A DNA stretch of 64,000 nucleotides from Odobenus rosmarus divergens (lineage: Eukaryota > Chordata > Mammalia > Carnivora > Odobenidae), in assembly GCF_000321225.1 (NCBI RefSeq), contig NW_004450582.1, positions 1,039,148-1,103,147 on the forward strand, read 5' to 3'. The translations under genes and the position numbers were made by a program. Every line of letters starts with the position of its first letter. The first letter of the stretch is position 1. The notes below the pieces were generated by a model that ran no database searches, was not told the origin of the DNA, and saw only the letters and a list, made by a program, of their open reading frames with translations. Positions 23,904 to 37,000 of the stretch are shown in pieces.

Positions 23904-24086
23904 TTTTTTTAAAGATTTTATTTATTTATGCATGAGAGAGGAAGAGAGAGAGAGAGCGAGAGAAGCAGAGGGAGAAGCAGGCTCCCAAGGAGCAGGGAGC
24001 CCAATGCGGGACTCGATCCCAGGACCCCGGGATCATGACCTGAGCCGAAGGCAGACGCTTAACCATCTGAGCCACCCAGGCACCCC
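23904..24086 (-). mobile_element. CAN-SINE, minus strand, 17-bp TSD
   Basis: aatgctcactgaatttt at 23887-23903 and 24087-24103 flank a full SINE. Confidence 0.94.
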
Positions 24087-24464
24087 AATGCTCACTGAAT
24101 TTTAACAGATTTGGGGGATGGTGCGATTTTAAGCGATTTTCCTGCTTTCTGCCAATTCTGACTCACCTTTTTTTTTTTCTTATAACTACCATGTGTCATT
24201 TAAGTAAGTCATTACTCTGAAATTTTTTTAAAAAAGGTCAAGCATTTCTATCCAATGCAAGAGGAAGGTAAATGCAAACCCATCGAAAAACATGGAAATT
24301 TTAAAAATCCAGTACAAGTAACTGAATTTCAAAATTAGGAAACAATATGTTTACTAAAGATTGTTTAACCATATTGTCTTTTGATATAGTTATAATGTAG
24401 AAAAACTTTCTGGCAATTTCCATTTATAAACTCAAATCTCTATTTTTCCCAGGAAACAAACATT

Positions 24465-24969
24465 GTTTTGTTTAGAGGCATTTTATTTAGACAACTAAAA
24501 CAATTAGATGTTCAGAAGCAATGTACAATGAAAGAGAAATCAAACCAATTACTTTATCATGTATTCCCTCTTCTTTACAACTAAAGCAAAAAAAAAAAAG
24601 GCTTTCTGCCTTAAGGGAAAAGTCAGAAAAATAGGCCAATATATTTTTCTTCTCCATAATAACATAAACAGCTACAAGAAATCTAACTGTAATAAGAGAA
24701 ATTGGATGTTGGCTTGCACATATTCATTAAAAAGACAACAGGCCATCATACCACAAGAGCCTAATTCCACCTGCCTTCATCTGATACTCTTGCCTTTTCA
24801 CGTACAGGTAACACCAAGTTAGTTCCAGCACTGGAGCTAATTCACATTCCCCATTATTTACTGCTCATGTTTGCCTTAAGCAGAGAGTAACTCTGGGAGG
24901 CTGATGCTTTTCTCTGCTTGCTTGTTTTAGTCCGTAACTTGTACATTATCTGTGGCATATGCCCAATGC
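24465..24969 (-). other. STRAP: STRAP 3' UTR (putative)
   Basis: About 500 nt between the stop codon and the first good polyadenylation signal. It is AT-rich and free of SINEs, unlike the flanks. The 3' boundary is inferred from the AATAAA below; cDNA would be needed to fix it. Confidence 0.65.
24482..24487 (-). terminator. STRAP: Putative STRAP polyadenylation signal
   Basis: The plus strand reads tttatt, i.e. AATAAA on the coding strand, about 485 nt past the stop. Cleavage would fall near 24460-24470. The downstream coding-strand sequence includes TGTTTGTTTCC, consistent with a GU-rich element. Confidence 0.6.
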
Positions 24970-25031
24970 TCAGGCCTTCACTTCAGGAGTTGAACTATAG
25001 ATGGAATCTGAATTCTCTGAAGCAATTTCTT
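24970..25031 (-). CDS. STRAP: STRAP coding exon 10 (terminal)
   Basis: 62 nt, codon 331 to the TGA stop at 24972-24970. The acceptor is TTACAG|AAGAAA. It encodes the last 20 residues, Ser/Glu-rich, including Ser335 and Ser338. It is continuous with the 3' UTR. Confidence 0.95.
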
Positions 25032-28000
25032 CTGTAATGAAAAAATGACAATTAAAAAAACCCCACATTAGTCAACTTAATAAAGAAAATTTCTGTGTAA
25101 CGAAGGCATAAAACGATTTTTTCAGTGTGCTGGTGAGGGGAGGCAAAAGAGAACAAGGGCACATACCATTCATGACTAGACTCATGGCACTGAAAATGCA
25201 ATGAAAAAATAGTTCCTATATTTCACCCATCAAACTCTTTTATACCATAACTGAACTTCCCAGGGTCCCCTCTTCTAGGCTAAGCTTTCAGTGATTCCAA
25301 CTATCTAGTAAGCACTGAATTAAAGTCTTATCCTGAAAGATCTGGCCCCCTCCTTTATTTATTCAAGTTTCAAACAATATTATATGATCGGTGCATCTTA
25401 CAATCTGTAATTCTAGATTTGGGAAACAGCACTTGGTACATAGTAAGCGCTCAATAAATGTTAAATAACAAATATAACTGTGACAATTTGTTTTTTTATT
25501 TTAGCAACTACCTCAAATTAGACTCTAAGGACTATAATAAGAGTAACCACCTCAGATCCACACTATATCTCCATGACTGAACTATGCAGTAGATACTTAA
25601 AATATTTATTTTATAAACATGTATATAAAAATACATATGTATATAAAAATACATATACATAAACTTTCCATTATTTAAGTATATTCATATTTAATAAATT
25701 TCCTTTGTCAACAAGTAAAACTCACCTCACACTTCAATTTTAAATCCCCCAGGATTCTACAAAAGTTAATTCATTAGTATTTACCTAGCTCCTCTTCTGT
25801 TGTCTCTGGAAAACTGATCTTTGGCTTTGCCAGCTCACCACTATCTTCTTCTATGAAAAGAAAAGCAATCATGATTATGTGAATTACAGTATTACCAGCA
25901 ATTTCCAGTATTTAATAAGAAGAGTACACCAACACTATTCTAAGCAATGAGCTACAAAACCTAATAGGAACCTCCCCTTTTTTAATAACTGATTCTAAAA
26001 TAGTATGTCTTTCCTCAAAGTTCACTTTTAAGTTCATACCACAACTACTTTGGGATCAATAACTAAGTATTTTTATTAAAAACATGTCTACCTTATTAAT
26101 AAGAATCCGTGAGTAATACCAGAGATTAAATACATTTACTTAGAAATTCTTTATACTGCCCTCTGGCAAATTTTGAAATAGGTCCATGTCATTCACCAAA
26201 GGATCTAGTGTAAAAAAATTCAGGAATAGAAAACACACACACACACACACACACACAGAGAGACACACGAAGAACAGAAAACACAACAAAAAAATTTAAC
26301 CAAACAAAATAACACAGTAGCCAATTTATAATTATGGGCTTCTCTGATTAAACCATATCAAATAAGTTAAAATCTACAGCACCCCTCCGCTTAACTTGAT
26401 AACTTTGAATACAAATGCTTACCAGGAAGTACACATTTCCAAAGGCCATATGTTTTTCCTACCACAGTTTGCCATAGTCTCAATGTTCCATCTTCAGAAC
26501 CACTGGCATAGAGTTCTCCATCAGGACTAAATCTCACACAGTGAATAGGACCAAAGTGTCCTTTGTAGGATTCTGAAAAAGAGGAGAAGGGCTATTAGAT
26601 AATTTAATACTTAAATGTTGGTTAAGTGTTGATACACTAAGGAAAATACTGTCTGTATTATTGGGAAGATGTGAAAATATTAAGTGCAAATTCAAAGAAC
26701 TAAACTTCATTAAAAATAAAGTGATTCTTATCACAAAGTGGTACATAATGTCTACCATTTCTCTGTAAAATTACCCCCTTCCAATTCTAACACACATTAT
26801 GGTGTCATACTGTCCCTCTTAAAACATATATATATGGCTTCATGTCCCAAAAAGGGTGAAGGGAGTAAATTTTACAGAAAGCAGATCTAAAGTCTGTCAG
26901 TTCAATCCCAATTTCCACATTCTAAACTCACTGCCTATTTACCAGGGAACCAATTCTTATTATGACCACAGAGAGCCACCAGATGGAGCTCTTTTACACA
27001 CTCTGCCTCTTAATTTCCTACCTACTAGTCATTCTGTCACACAGAACATGAAGATTCAAGATCAATGCCAACCCTTAAATATTTTAGTCTGGGGAATTTA
27101 ATGAGAAAATGTACAGATCAGTAGTAGTGTTGTTCTGTTTAAGTCATATCCTTATTTATGAACTTTCCTCTTCTATTTTCTAATGCCTCATCACCTTTGT
27201 GTTTTCCAAGTCTTTACTATTTTACTAGACCAATGCTTGCTTCTCTATTCTGTTTTCAGGTCCATTCAACTCAAGGACCCTCATCTTTCCCCATCTCTGT
27301 CCAACCAGAGAGTATCAAGAGAGTATTATCACGACAGTACAAATTTTCATGAGAGTAGAAAGAATATGAGAGGTTTGGAATGAGAATAAGCTGGGGTCCA
27401 ATGTCTGGTGTTCACTACTGTGACCACAGATCTCAGGCAAGTAATTTACCTCTTTTTCAAAAAGAATAAGAAACGTGACCACAACATTCTGAAACTCTGA
27501 AAACTGACATTAAATAATAAAAAAGGATCTCTGATTTAAAAGTCACACATTCAAATAATAAAGGGTGAACCATAAGCAATTATAATAGATTCTATATGGT
27601 CCATTCACCAAACTTCCACTAGTCCAACCCAAATCCATTAGTTTTCCCAAAAAAACAAAACATAAGGCTGTCTTTTGTTCTTTGTGTATAATTCTAACAA
27701 GCTTAATTTCACTGGGTGGTAAAGCAGGACAGCTAGACAAAGTAGCAGCTTACAGAAAAAGAAATTATAAAAACTAAATATACTAGTTCAAAAAGAAAAT
27801 TTTGTGAAGGCTAAAAGTAGATACTGAGAACCATGATTATGACATACCTAGTCAATCAGATAAATGTAAAATTAGATATAGATTAATTTCAAATTAATCT
27901 TACATGCCCTTCCCCTTCATGAAGGACTATTACGAAAATGGAAGCAAAAGTCAGACTCCAAAAAAATCCAAACAAACAATTCAGATGCCTAAGGTATCCC

Positions 28001-31000
28001 TATAATACACCATAGCTGTTTTTCACCCACACTATTCTCAATAGAGCTTAGAGATTCTTACATTGGCAAAAGGGGGAGCCAGGTAGATGGGACTACATAC
28101 CAGCACTATACTTCAGAAAAAACAAACACCCTTACATCTGTTTAACATGATTTTGATGTAAGACTGCCTCCTCCTACCCCCAATAAATATACTGCCCTAT
28201 TGTATAGACTACCAGAATACAATGAACTTAAGTTAAAAGGAAAAGGTAAAATTGAGAGTCTGGCATGCTTTGTTTACACCTCTGTAAATACTTCTACCAA
28301 AAATGGAAAAAAATCCTTTACTTTTTTCACTTGGAAATAACAAGCTTTAGTTAGCTGAAAAATTTGCTAACTGAGGTGTTAATTACTGAAACCTACCATT
28401 TGATAAATGTAACCGTATCATTTTAAGGGAGGAAAAAGAGAGCAACTCACCTAATTCTTCTCCACTATTATAATCATACTTATAAAGTTTAAAGTCTTCA
28501 CCACCTGCAACAAGAAATTCTTTCTCAGGATGAAGAGATGCAGAATTGATGGTTGCAGGAGCTTCAAAGGATTTAATTGGGTCCAAACTGGAAAATAATT
28601 TAAATAATATTTATAAATTTTTAATACTACACAAACAATACCAGGAAACAATTACTTTTAAAGTGTTCCTAATTTCTGAAACCCAAGAAACGATTATATC
28701 TTCATTTAGTCAAACATAGTGATGTTAAAAAAAAAAAAAAAAAGCCCTCTAAATAATAGGAAAAGCCCAGAAGGATACTATGCCAAGTGCAGTTCATTCC
28801 AGGAATACAAAAACACTTTGTGCAGTGAGTGCTTTCCTGGAAATGACTGTGCTGGCTAATTAACAATAGTATGGCTAATATATTTGGATTTTTGCATTGA
28901 AAGAAATTTAATTCTGTATTGTTTGATTTTTCCATGACAACCACGCATTATTTTGAGAACAGAAAATGTTTTATAATAAGTAATTAACATAATGGATTAT
29001 TTATACATTATTCTCAATTGCTGAGAATTTATAAGCTTCTGTAACAAAACCTTCAATACCACAAAAATATAAAAACTGCTAAAGATGGTTCTGTTTTACT
29101 ATCAAACTTTTGAAAGAATAACCAAATTTGGAACTACAGCTATAATAAGAATCAATGCACACGAACAGCTTCATATGAACATCAATGAGTTTGGACATCA
29201 GCTCTTTTCAGACAAACTGATACATAATTTAGTAAAACCTATAATGCAATACACCTAGCAAAAATATTTTCAAACAGTTTTTAATAGCTAAGAATAGTTT
29301 AAAATAAAAAATCAAAATTATACTCATAGAGCCCTAGTAACTAAAAAAATACCCACACAAACACACACATATAATGTTATACATGTGTAGCAAAGAAAAA
29401 AAGACTAATGGAAAATACAACTTCCATTAACAGTCTGGCATCTATGGTTGAAGAACAGTGGGCAAATTTTTTAAAATTATCTTTTCCAAATTTTCAACAA
29501 GGGCACTTAACTACACTCATAGTCACAAAAAAATTAAATCTGTTTTTAGAAAACATCATTAGATCTACACAAACTTCGGAATAGAAGAAAAAAATCACTA
29601 TTTCTCTAAAATTATAAAGGGAAAATTAATAAGAGAATCAAGATGACAGTGGCTTTATACAGTAATGAACATTAATTATAACACCAGTCTAGCAATCCTT
29701 TTAAGAAAAATATAATTTAAAAAAAGAAAATGAAAATTTAGAAGTTACTAAATTTTACCAATAATGTTCCCTAAATATTGGAAATTAACTGGATTAATTC
29801 CTCAGTATATCAAATTCTTAAAATACATATTAATAACAGAATGGAAACTTTTCCCCATATTATATAGTATAGGCCAAGATTTGCCTTTTTAAAGAGTTAA
29901 ATACCTTTCACATGTGCCTTCCAATTTTTAAGATACCAAAAAAAAAGGTATTTCTTGGACATACCTTACTGCACTATGAAAAGCAATAGATCGTCCATAG
30001 GTTATTACCAAGATCTCTCCCTCAGGAATATACTCCATACTGCTAACAGACATATTAAAAGTTAGAGATTTCACTTCTGTCATGGTAGCATGATCCCAAA
30101 GGCTGCAAAAAAGGAAGAGGAAAATATGGTGGTATTTACTCATTTAAGAAAAAGCTTAATTCCCAATTATATCTACAGATTAACCAATGAAGAATAATCA
30201 CAGTTGTAGTAAAATCTCCTATATTCCAACTCCATAAGTTATAGATGATACAGAGAAATTTGGGATTCCTATACAATGTTAAATTACTTGGTATCCTGTT
30301 GGTGAAGTCAACTTTAATACTTAAATATACCTCCCTTAGCAAATTATACTATAAGACATGTAAGTCCCAATCTTACCAATTTTAGCGTCACTCTAAAGAA
30401 CAGTTCTTACACTCTGTGAATCTGATGATAGCTATAGATATTTCCACAGGAAAAAACATCGGGTATCAGCACACAAAATTATGTATACAATATCAGGAGT
30501 TTCATGGACCCCCCTCCGTAGCCAGCTTGTCCACTTAATCAGGTTAAGAGCAGAGGCTTATAAAGATGTCAGTAATTTTAATTGTCTTGTGGATTCTGCT
30601 CTAGGTTTATAACAGTAAATGGATAGCTCCAGAAAAATGTGACCTATGTGCAGCTTAAGTTTCAATGTTTAGAGATAATACTTTATACATAGAGTTATGA
30701 GAAATATTTAAAATATAATCACTAAGGTCAAATATTTTTCAACTTTAAATCACTAAAGAAAAATTACTTACCGGACAGTTTTATCATCAGCTGAAAGAAT
30801 CTGTTTATCCTCACTGCACCACAGAGCTTTTTTAATACCAGAGGTGTGACCGCTGATTTCCTTAGGTTCTTAAAATGAAACAATTTAAATTACATTTGTT
30901 AATACTTGCTTTTTTAAACTGAGCAATACTGGAACAATACTTCAAATTAAACTGCAACTTTTCAAAGCCCAACACAATGCAAACTTACAGTTTCCACAAA

Positions 31001-34000
31001 ATACATTTGGTTTTCTACACTGGAACAAAAATTTATCTGCATGACAAAGAACCCAAGAACAATGCTGCTATAAGTATCTGGGAGTGAATACACCACTCCC
31101 TCCAGGCTATGTTTCTGCTTTCAAAAGCATTACTGTAGCACAATGAAATAAAAAAAAAAAGCTAATCCAACATTACCACTAACACTGGGACCCTCATCCA
31201 AGCCACTGTTGGTAGAAACAGGAAAAAAGAGGGAAGTAGACTGACAGGAGAAAAAGAGAGTAAAAAACAATGCAGTAATTCCCAAGAATATTTCTACAAT
31301 GAGATCAAAGCTTCAAAAAACAAAACAAAACAAAACAACCACCAGGAACCACTGTTGGAGACTTTCCCTTCAAAAGATTAAAAAAAAAAGAACAACTGCT
31401 CAGTGTTATCTTTGGGCAAAAGCAGATGCTGGAGGCAAAGCCATCCAACCCTACTTTGATTTTGGGCAAGTTACTTAACCTGCTGAAGTAAAGGTTACTT
31501 AGCCCTTTCATTTCTTCATCTGTAAAATGGGATAACAATAGTTACTACACCTCACAGTTTGAGTATGAGGATCAAATGAGAATATACATCTAAGGTTTCT
31601 AACCTGGAGTCTGACATACAGTAAAAGCAGTTAATTGCTATTATTTCTATTGCCAGTACAGAGGAAGAACCACTTTCAAAAAGCAGCTTTGAGAAGGGCC
31701 TAAGGCCTGAACTACCTTGCTAAGTCAGAAAGGCACACTGATTGAGGTCCGAGTACTTTGCTATGTTTTGGCATAAAGTTATAAAAGAGAATGAAGAGAA
31801 ATACCTCCAGGTGCCAATGAAGAATAATCTATAAATGTAGTCTGTTTGTTCATCTTAGAAATGCTTTTAGGAAAGAGACGATCTTGAGAATAACTGCTTA
31901 ATACCCAATGTAGCTTTGACTTTCCTACAAACTTCTCAAGTTCATAAATTAATGAATAAATAATACCCATGATACAAAACGTAAGACTATAAAATAAATA
32001 AAACAAAATCCTGTTCATCATAACCTGGTAGCTTTTGAAATATATATTATATATTATGTGACTAGAAAAGCATTAAGATACTACAAAAAAGATGGATACC
32101 TGGACCAGGGAAGAAAAGGCATCTTTTATGACTTCCGTGCAGTAAGAGAATTCATAAAGGAAATAAATTTCACCACCAAAAACTTTACAGTGTGTATACC
32201 ATAAACCTTATTAACAAAATTTAAAAGCAAATGACAAATCAAAATATAATAAAGAACTTTAAAACCAGTAAGAAGATGAACATCACAACAGATAAATTGG
32301 TAAAGGGCATGAACAGACTATTATTAACAAAGAACACATTAAAATGTTATTCAACAGTATTTTAATCTCGTGAATAATTTTTTTTCAAGTTCACAATATC
32401 ACAGAATCATTTTTCTTCTATTAAATTGGAAAAGACAAAGTTAGTTATCAGCGTTTGCCAGAAGAGGTTAGCTATAGATATGCACTTTTATACTTTGGTG
32501 GAGCACACTTCGGTAATACCTACCAAAGGCTTCCAAGTGTACCTCCCTTTTTGTCCCAACAATTCTATTTCTATGTAGTTATTCTATAGAAGTAATTGTG
32601 GAAATATTTTGCAGCTATAAGGATGTTAAGCATAACACCACTTATATTTAAAATTTGTAAATAGCCCAAATGGGCCACAGTAAGAGACTGGTTAATCGAC
32701 TTATTCATAACATGAAAACCAATATAGTCATTAAAAACAGTAGAGAGAATATTTAAGGACATGAAAAAATTGTTATTTTTTAAATTTTAAAAATTCTTCT
32801 GATTAGCTAATATATTCATATGGTTCAAAAATCTGAACAAAATATGCACACACTAAAATTCTCACCCTTCTCACCTTCTACAGACAACCATTCTTTCTTA
32901 CCAAAAAGTAGTAACACTGCTATGTACCTTTTTAAACTTAAATGATAAAAATTTGGCAAGATGAATTTTTAATTTGTAAGAAAACCATGTAAGCACAATG
33001 TAGCAAGATTAAAAAAAGATATCTGCATAGATAAAAGACTGGAAGGGATGCCTGGGTGGCTCAGTCGGTTAAGCGGCTGCCTTCAGCCCGGGTCATGATC
33101 CCAGGGTCCTGGGATCGAGTCCCACATCGGGCTCCTTGCTCAGCAGGGAGCCTGCTTCTCCCTCTCTCTCCCTCTGCTTGTGCTCTCTCTGTCAAATAAA
33201 ATCTTTAAAAAAAAAAAAGAAAAGACTGGAAGACTATGAACCAAAAATTAAAAAATATTAATAGTGATTAATACTGGATGATGAATTGCTTTCATTTTTC
33301 TCTTCGTGACTATCTTTAATTTCAAATCTGAGTACTGAACATGATTCCTTTAATCAAGAAAACTTATTTAAATTAAAAGAAAATATAATACAAACACATA
33401 TAAATTATACTTACCTGCTTCAGGCTTGTTCAAATCATATATGCGTAACAGTTTATCCTGTCCCCCGGTTAACAAGTAATTACTATCCTGAAAACACACA
33501 CAAGCACACTATTTACAGAGGAGCCATTTTAATAGCTACTATCTCTTTGAAACTTCTTCAACACCAACTAAAATCCAAATGAAGTTTGCAGACATCACAA
33601 AGAAATGCAATACATGCCAATTTCTTCTGAGATGATACTAGAGAACATTTATTCTTCTAATTGCCAAAACCCTTTAAGCTCTACCGTTCAAATGTATTAT
33701 GCCACCTACCACAAGAATATTCTCCAGCTGCCCTGATCCTGCCCTGATCCCCTCCCTCTTAAGTAACACCTCTTTGATGATCTCAAATTTATCCTTTCTC
33801 TTCTGAAAGTAGTGAGGAAACATTATCTGCACATTTTAGATGTTTGTTGCTACTGATGGAGAACTGACCCAAGAGTTCCATGGTATTTTAGGATTAACCA
33901 AGTAACTAAATTTGTACAGCTTAATCTGCAATTAAATCATATATAAGCCAATAAACACCTAACATTGCCCCCCAAAAAATACAGAATATACAAACCAAAT

Positions 34001-37000
34001 ACACGACCATTATTACATCCTATAATAACAGCAATTTTACTCCCTAAAATAAATTCCATTTTCTGATACCTGCGTAAAATCCACAGTCTTGACAATGTGT
34101 TTATGAGCCAGGGTCATCAATTCATCTCCTGAGACAGCATCCCACACTTTGCTAAAAGTAAAAAGTAAAATTAAAAGATAAATACAATGGTAATTTTGAT
34201 GATAACCAAATAAGTTAGGTATGCGAAATGTTATATAAGTGAATTTTAAGTCTCCCATTCTAATATCCCTCACTGTTAAGATTCATTTGATTAAATATTT
34301 TAATGATTCTAAAAGAAAAGAAATTTATCCCCGTAGAAGCCATATAACCAATCTAATTTTGACAATGGAAAAGACCTACAAATTTAAGTAAATGAGATCA
34401 ATGAACCAGCCCACCCTTACTTTTAGCCTACAACCATAATATCCTTTTAGCAAGGCTGTAAGACATTTTAACCAATTTTAAGTCTCATCTTTCCAATTTG
34501 TTTCTCTATTCTCATGTACATGCAAAACAAAAAAAAACAAACAAAAAAAAAAATGAAAAAAAAAAGAAATCCTAAAAAGAATTTACAGGAGAATGAAAGG
34601 CCCTGATACAGGTAACATAAAATTTTAAATCAAGACAGTAAAGAAGAAATTTTCTCCCCATGTCTGCCTCAAAGTTGACTCTTAAAATTCTCAAATTCTT
34701 TTTTTTTTAAGATTTTATTTATTTGAGAGAGAGAATGAGATAGAGAGAGCATGAGAGGGGGGAGGTTCAGAGGGAGAAGCAGACTCCCCACTGAGCAGGC
34801 AGCCCGATGCGAGACTCAATCCCAGGACTCCAGGATCATGACCTGAGCCGAAGGCAGTCGCTAAACCAACTGAGCCACCCAGACGCCCAAAATTCTCAAA
34901 TTCTAATCCAATTAACTTCCCCCCAAAATATCCCAGCCTTTGATTATATAATGTTAACACAGGATTTTTAACCTCTCAACTGTTTCTCTGACACCCTCCA
35001 ACCCAAAATATATGTGTGGTTTTGTGTCTATACACATATATATGTATGCATTACGTTAGGGAATCATGGTTAAATAATACATTAGAAAAATACTGTAAGG
35101 GGTTCTCCCAATAAAAAAGATTAAAGGGGGAAAAAAAGTTCATTTTATAACAGAAGAGGTCATTGAAAAATAAACAAGAAAACTCTGCTTACTGGGAAAA
35201 GAACTGTTAAGAGTGAACAAGCTATGCTCCATAAAGATTTTCATTTTAATATAACTGACATTTATTTTTAAAAATAAAGGGAACAATAAACGGGGGTTGG
35301 GGGGAGAGCATGATCAAAGTAGTATCATCCAGGAGGGGCCAAGAGATCTATAGTCTTTTCCCTCCTATTTAGAAACACCACTAAAATTGAAGATGACACT
35401 CTCTGACAGAGCATGCTCTAATCACTTGTACTAACTTTGGCCTATTTCGTTATTCACAGTTAAGAGTCCTAAAAAGGGCTTACAGCCCTAAAAATATTCT
35501 GGAATAACCTAAATGTTTTCTAATGTATTCCTCAATCTCCAGGCATGAAACTGATATTACCTAGCTGGCTGCAAGGCTCAAATCAGGGCAATGAAGCATC
35601 ATTAACAGTATCCTTTCCTCAGCAAACCCTGCAGCATTTATTTCCTGCACAACTCAAGAAGTACTTGTCACCTCCCTAAACTACTGATCCACCTTATATC
35701 CCGTTTCGTGCATATATTAATGCTGTCTGTTCAATACTTTTCATATCCTGAGAACAGACTTACCACAAGTCTCAAAAGAGATGCTTAACTTTTTTGTAAG
35801 ATTTTATTTATTTATTTGACAGAGACACAGCGAGAAAGGGAACACAAGCAGGGGGAGTGGGAGAGGGAGAAGCAGGCTTCCCATGGAGCAGAGAGCCCAA
35901 TGCAGGGCTCTCGATCCCAGGATCCTGAGACCATGACCCGAGCCGAAGGCAGACGCCTAACAACTGAGCCACCCAGGCGCCCCCCCGCCTTTTAAAATTA
36001 TTTATTTATTTATTTACTTAACTTTTTTAAAGCCCTAATAAAAAATTAAGCTTTTCTGGGTGAAAAACATTGCCTAGCTATCTTAACATGTTGACTAAGT
36101 CATCAAAAAGGAGGTAATATCACCTTCAATTTATCAACAACCTTATTCAGAGAAAATCTGATCTTCCCATTGTCTTTTACAAGAGAGAAAAGTGATCATA
36201 CACTTTGGTTATCTATAGACTTCAGGGCCCAACTCCAGATCTATTTAATCATCCTCTGGAACAGAGCACAGTTATCTTCTCCACTTTTGGCACTCTCTCC
36301 AGATGATTTTAACAAGAGGAAAGTGGAGATGCTAAGAAGAGGATCATGGGAAGTAAAGCTTATATTAGCTTCATGAATTAAAATATAATAAGAGGAGGGT
36401 GTTTCAGGGAATAGTGTCCTCATCACCTGACTCAACTGCCTGAATTACCTCAAGATAACATTCCCAGCTGACCCACAGACCAACTCTGCTGAATATATTT
36501 GCTCCGAAAGAACCAAATTTTCTTCTACATAAACATGACATTAATGAATTTTCTGAGAAACATAAGAATGGGGGAGGTGGGGAGAACTTCCTAAAAATGA
36601 TTTATACCAGCTATGATTAATCAGGTTAAGTTGGGGAAGCTATTCTTTAGCTGGTTCAAGCTCCATAACAGCAAGCTCCATACAAATCATTAAAAGAGAA
36701 TATACATAACACTCCCACTCTTCAAAGACAGACACTGAACAAATGAGGAGTAAGACTCAGCTACTATTTATTGAGCAGCTACTATGCAAAAGGCGCTATG
36801 CTAGTCTCCAAGGATATAAGTGGAAAAAGATCTCTCAAATCCTCCCAATAACCATGTGGTTTTACACCCATCTTAAGATACCAAAGCCGAAGTTTTAAGA
36901 AGCCACCCATGATCAAACTGGAAACACAAAGCATAACTAGCACATGGACTCAGGCCTAACCAAAGTGAATGCTTACATCTTTCTTGCCATGATATAGTGG

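Larger units (their letters stand above)
30869..33414 (-). other. STRAP: STRAP intron 4
   Basis: 2.5 kb intron with one plus-strand CAN-SINE (33046), an L1M-like fragment (about 32280-32760) and a plus-strand MIR (31430-31650). Introns 3 (33488-34069), 5 (30103-30771), 6 (28588-29964), 7 (26573-28450), 8 (25851-26422) and 9 (25032-25784) are mostly unique AT-rich sequence with small microsatellites. Confidence 0.85.
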
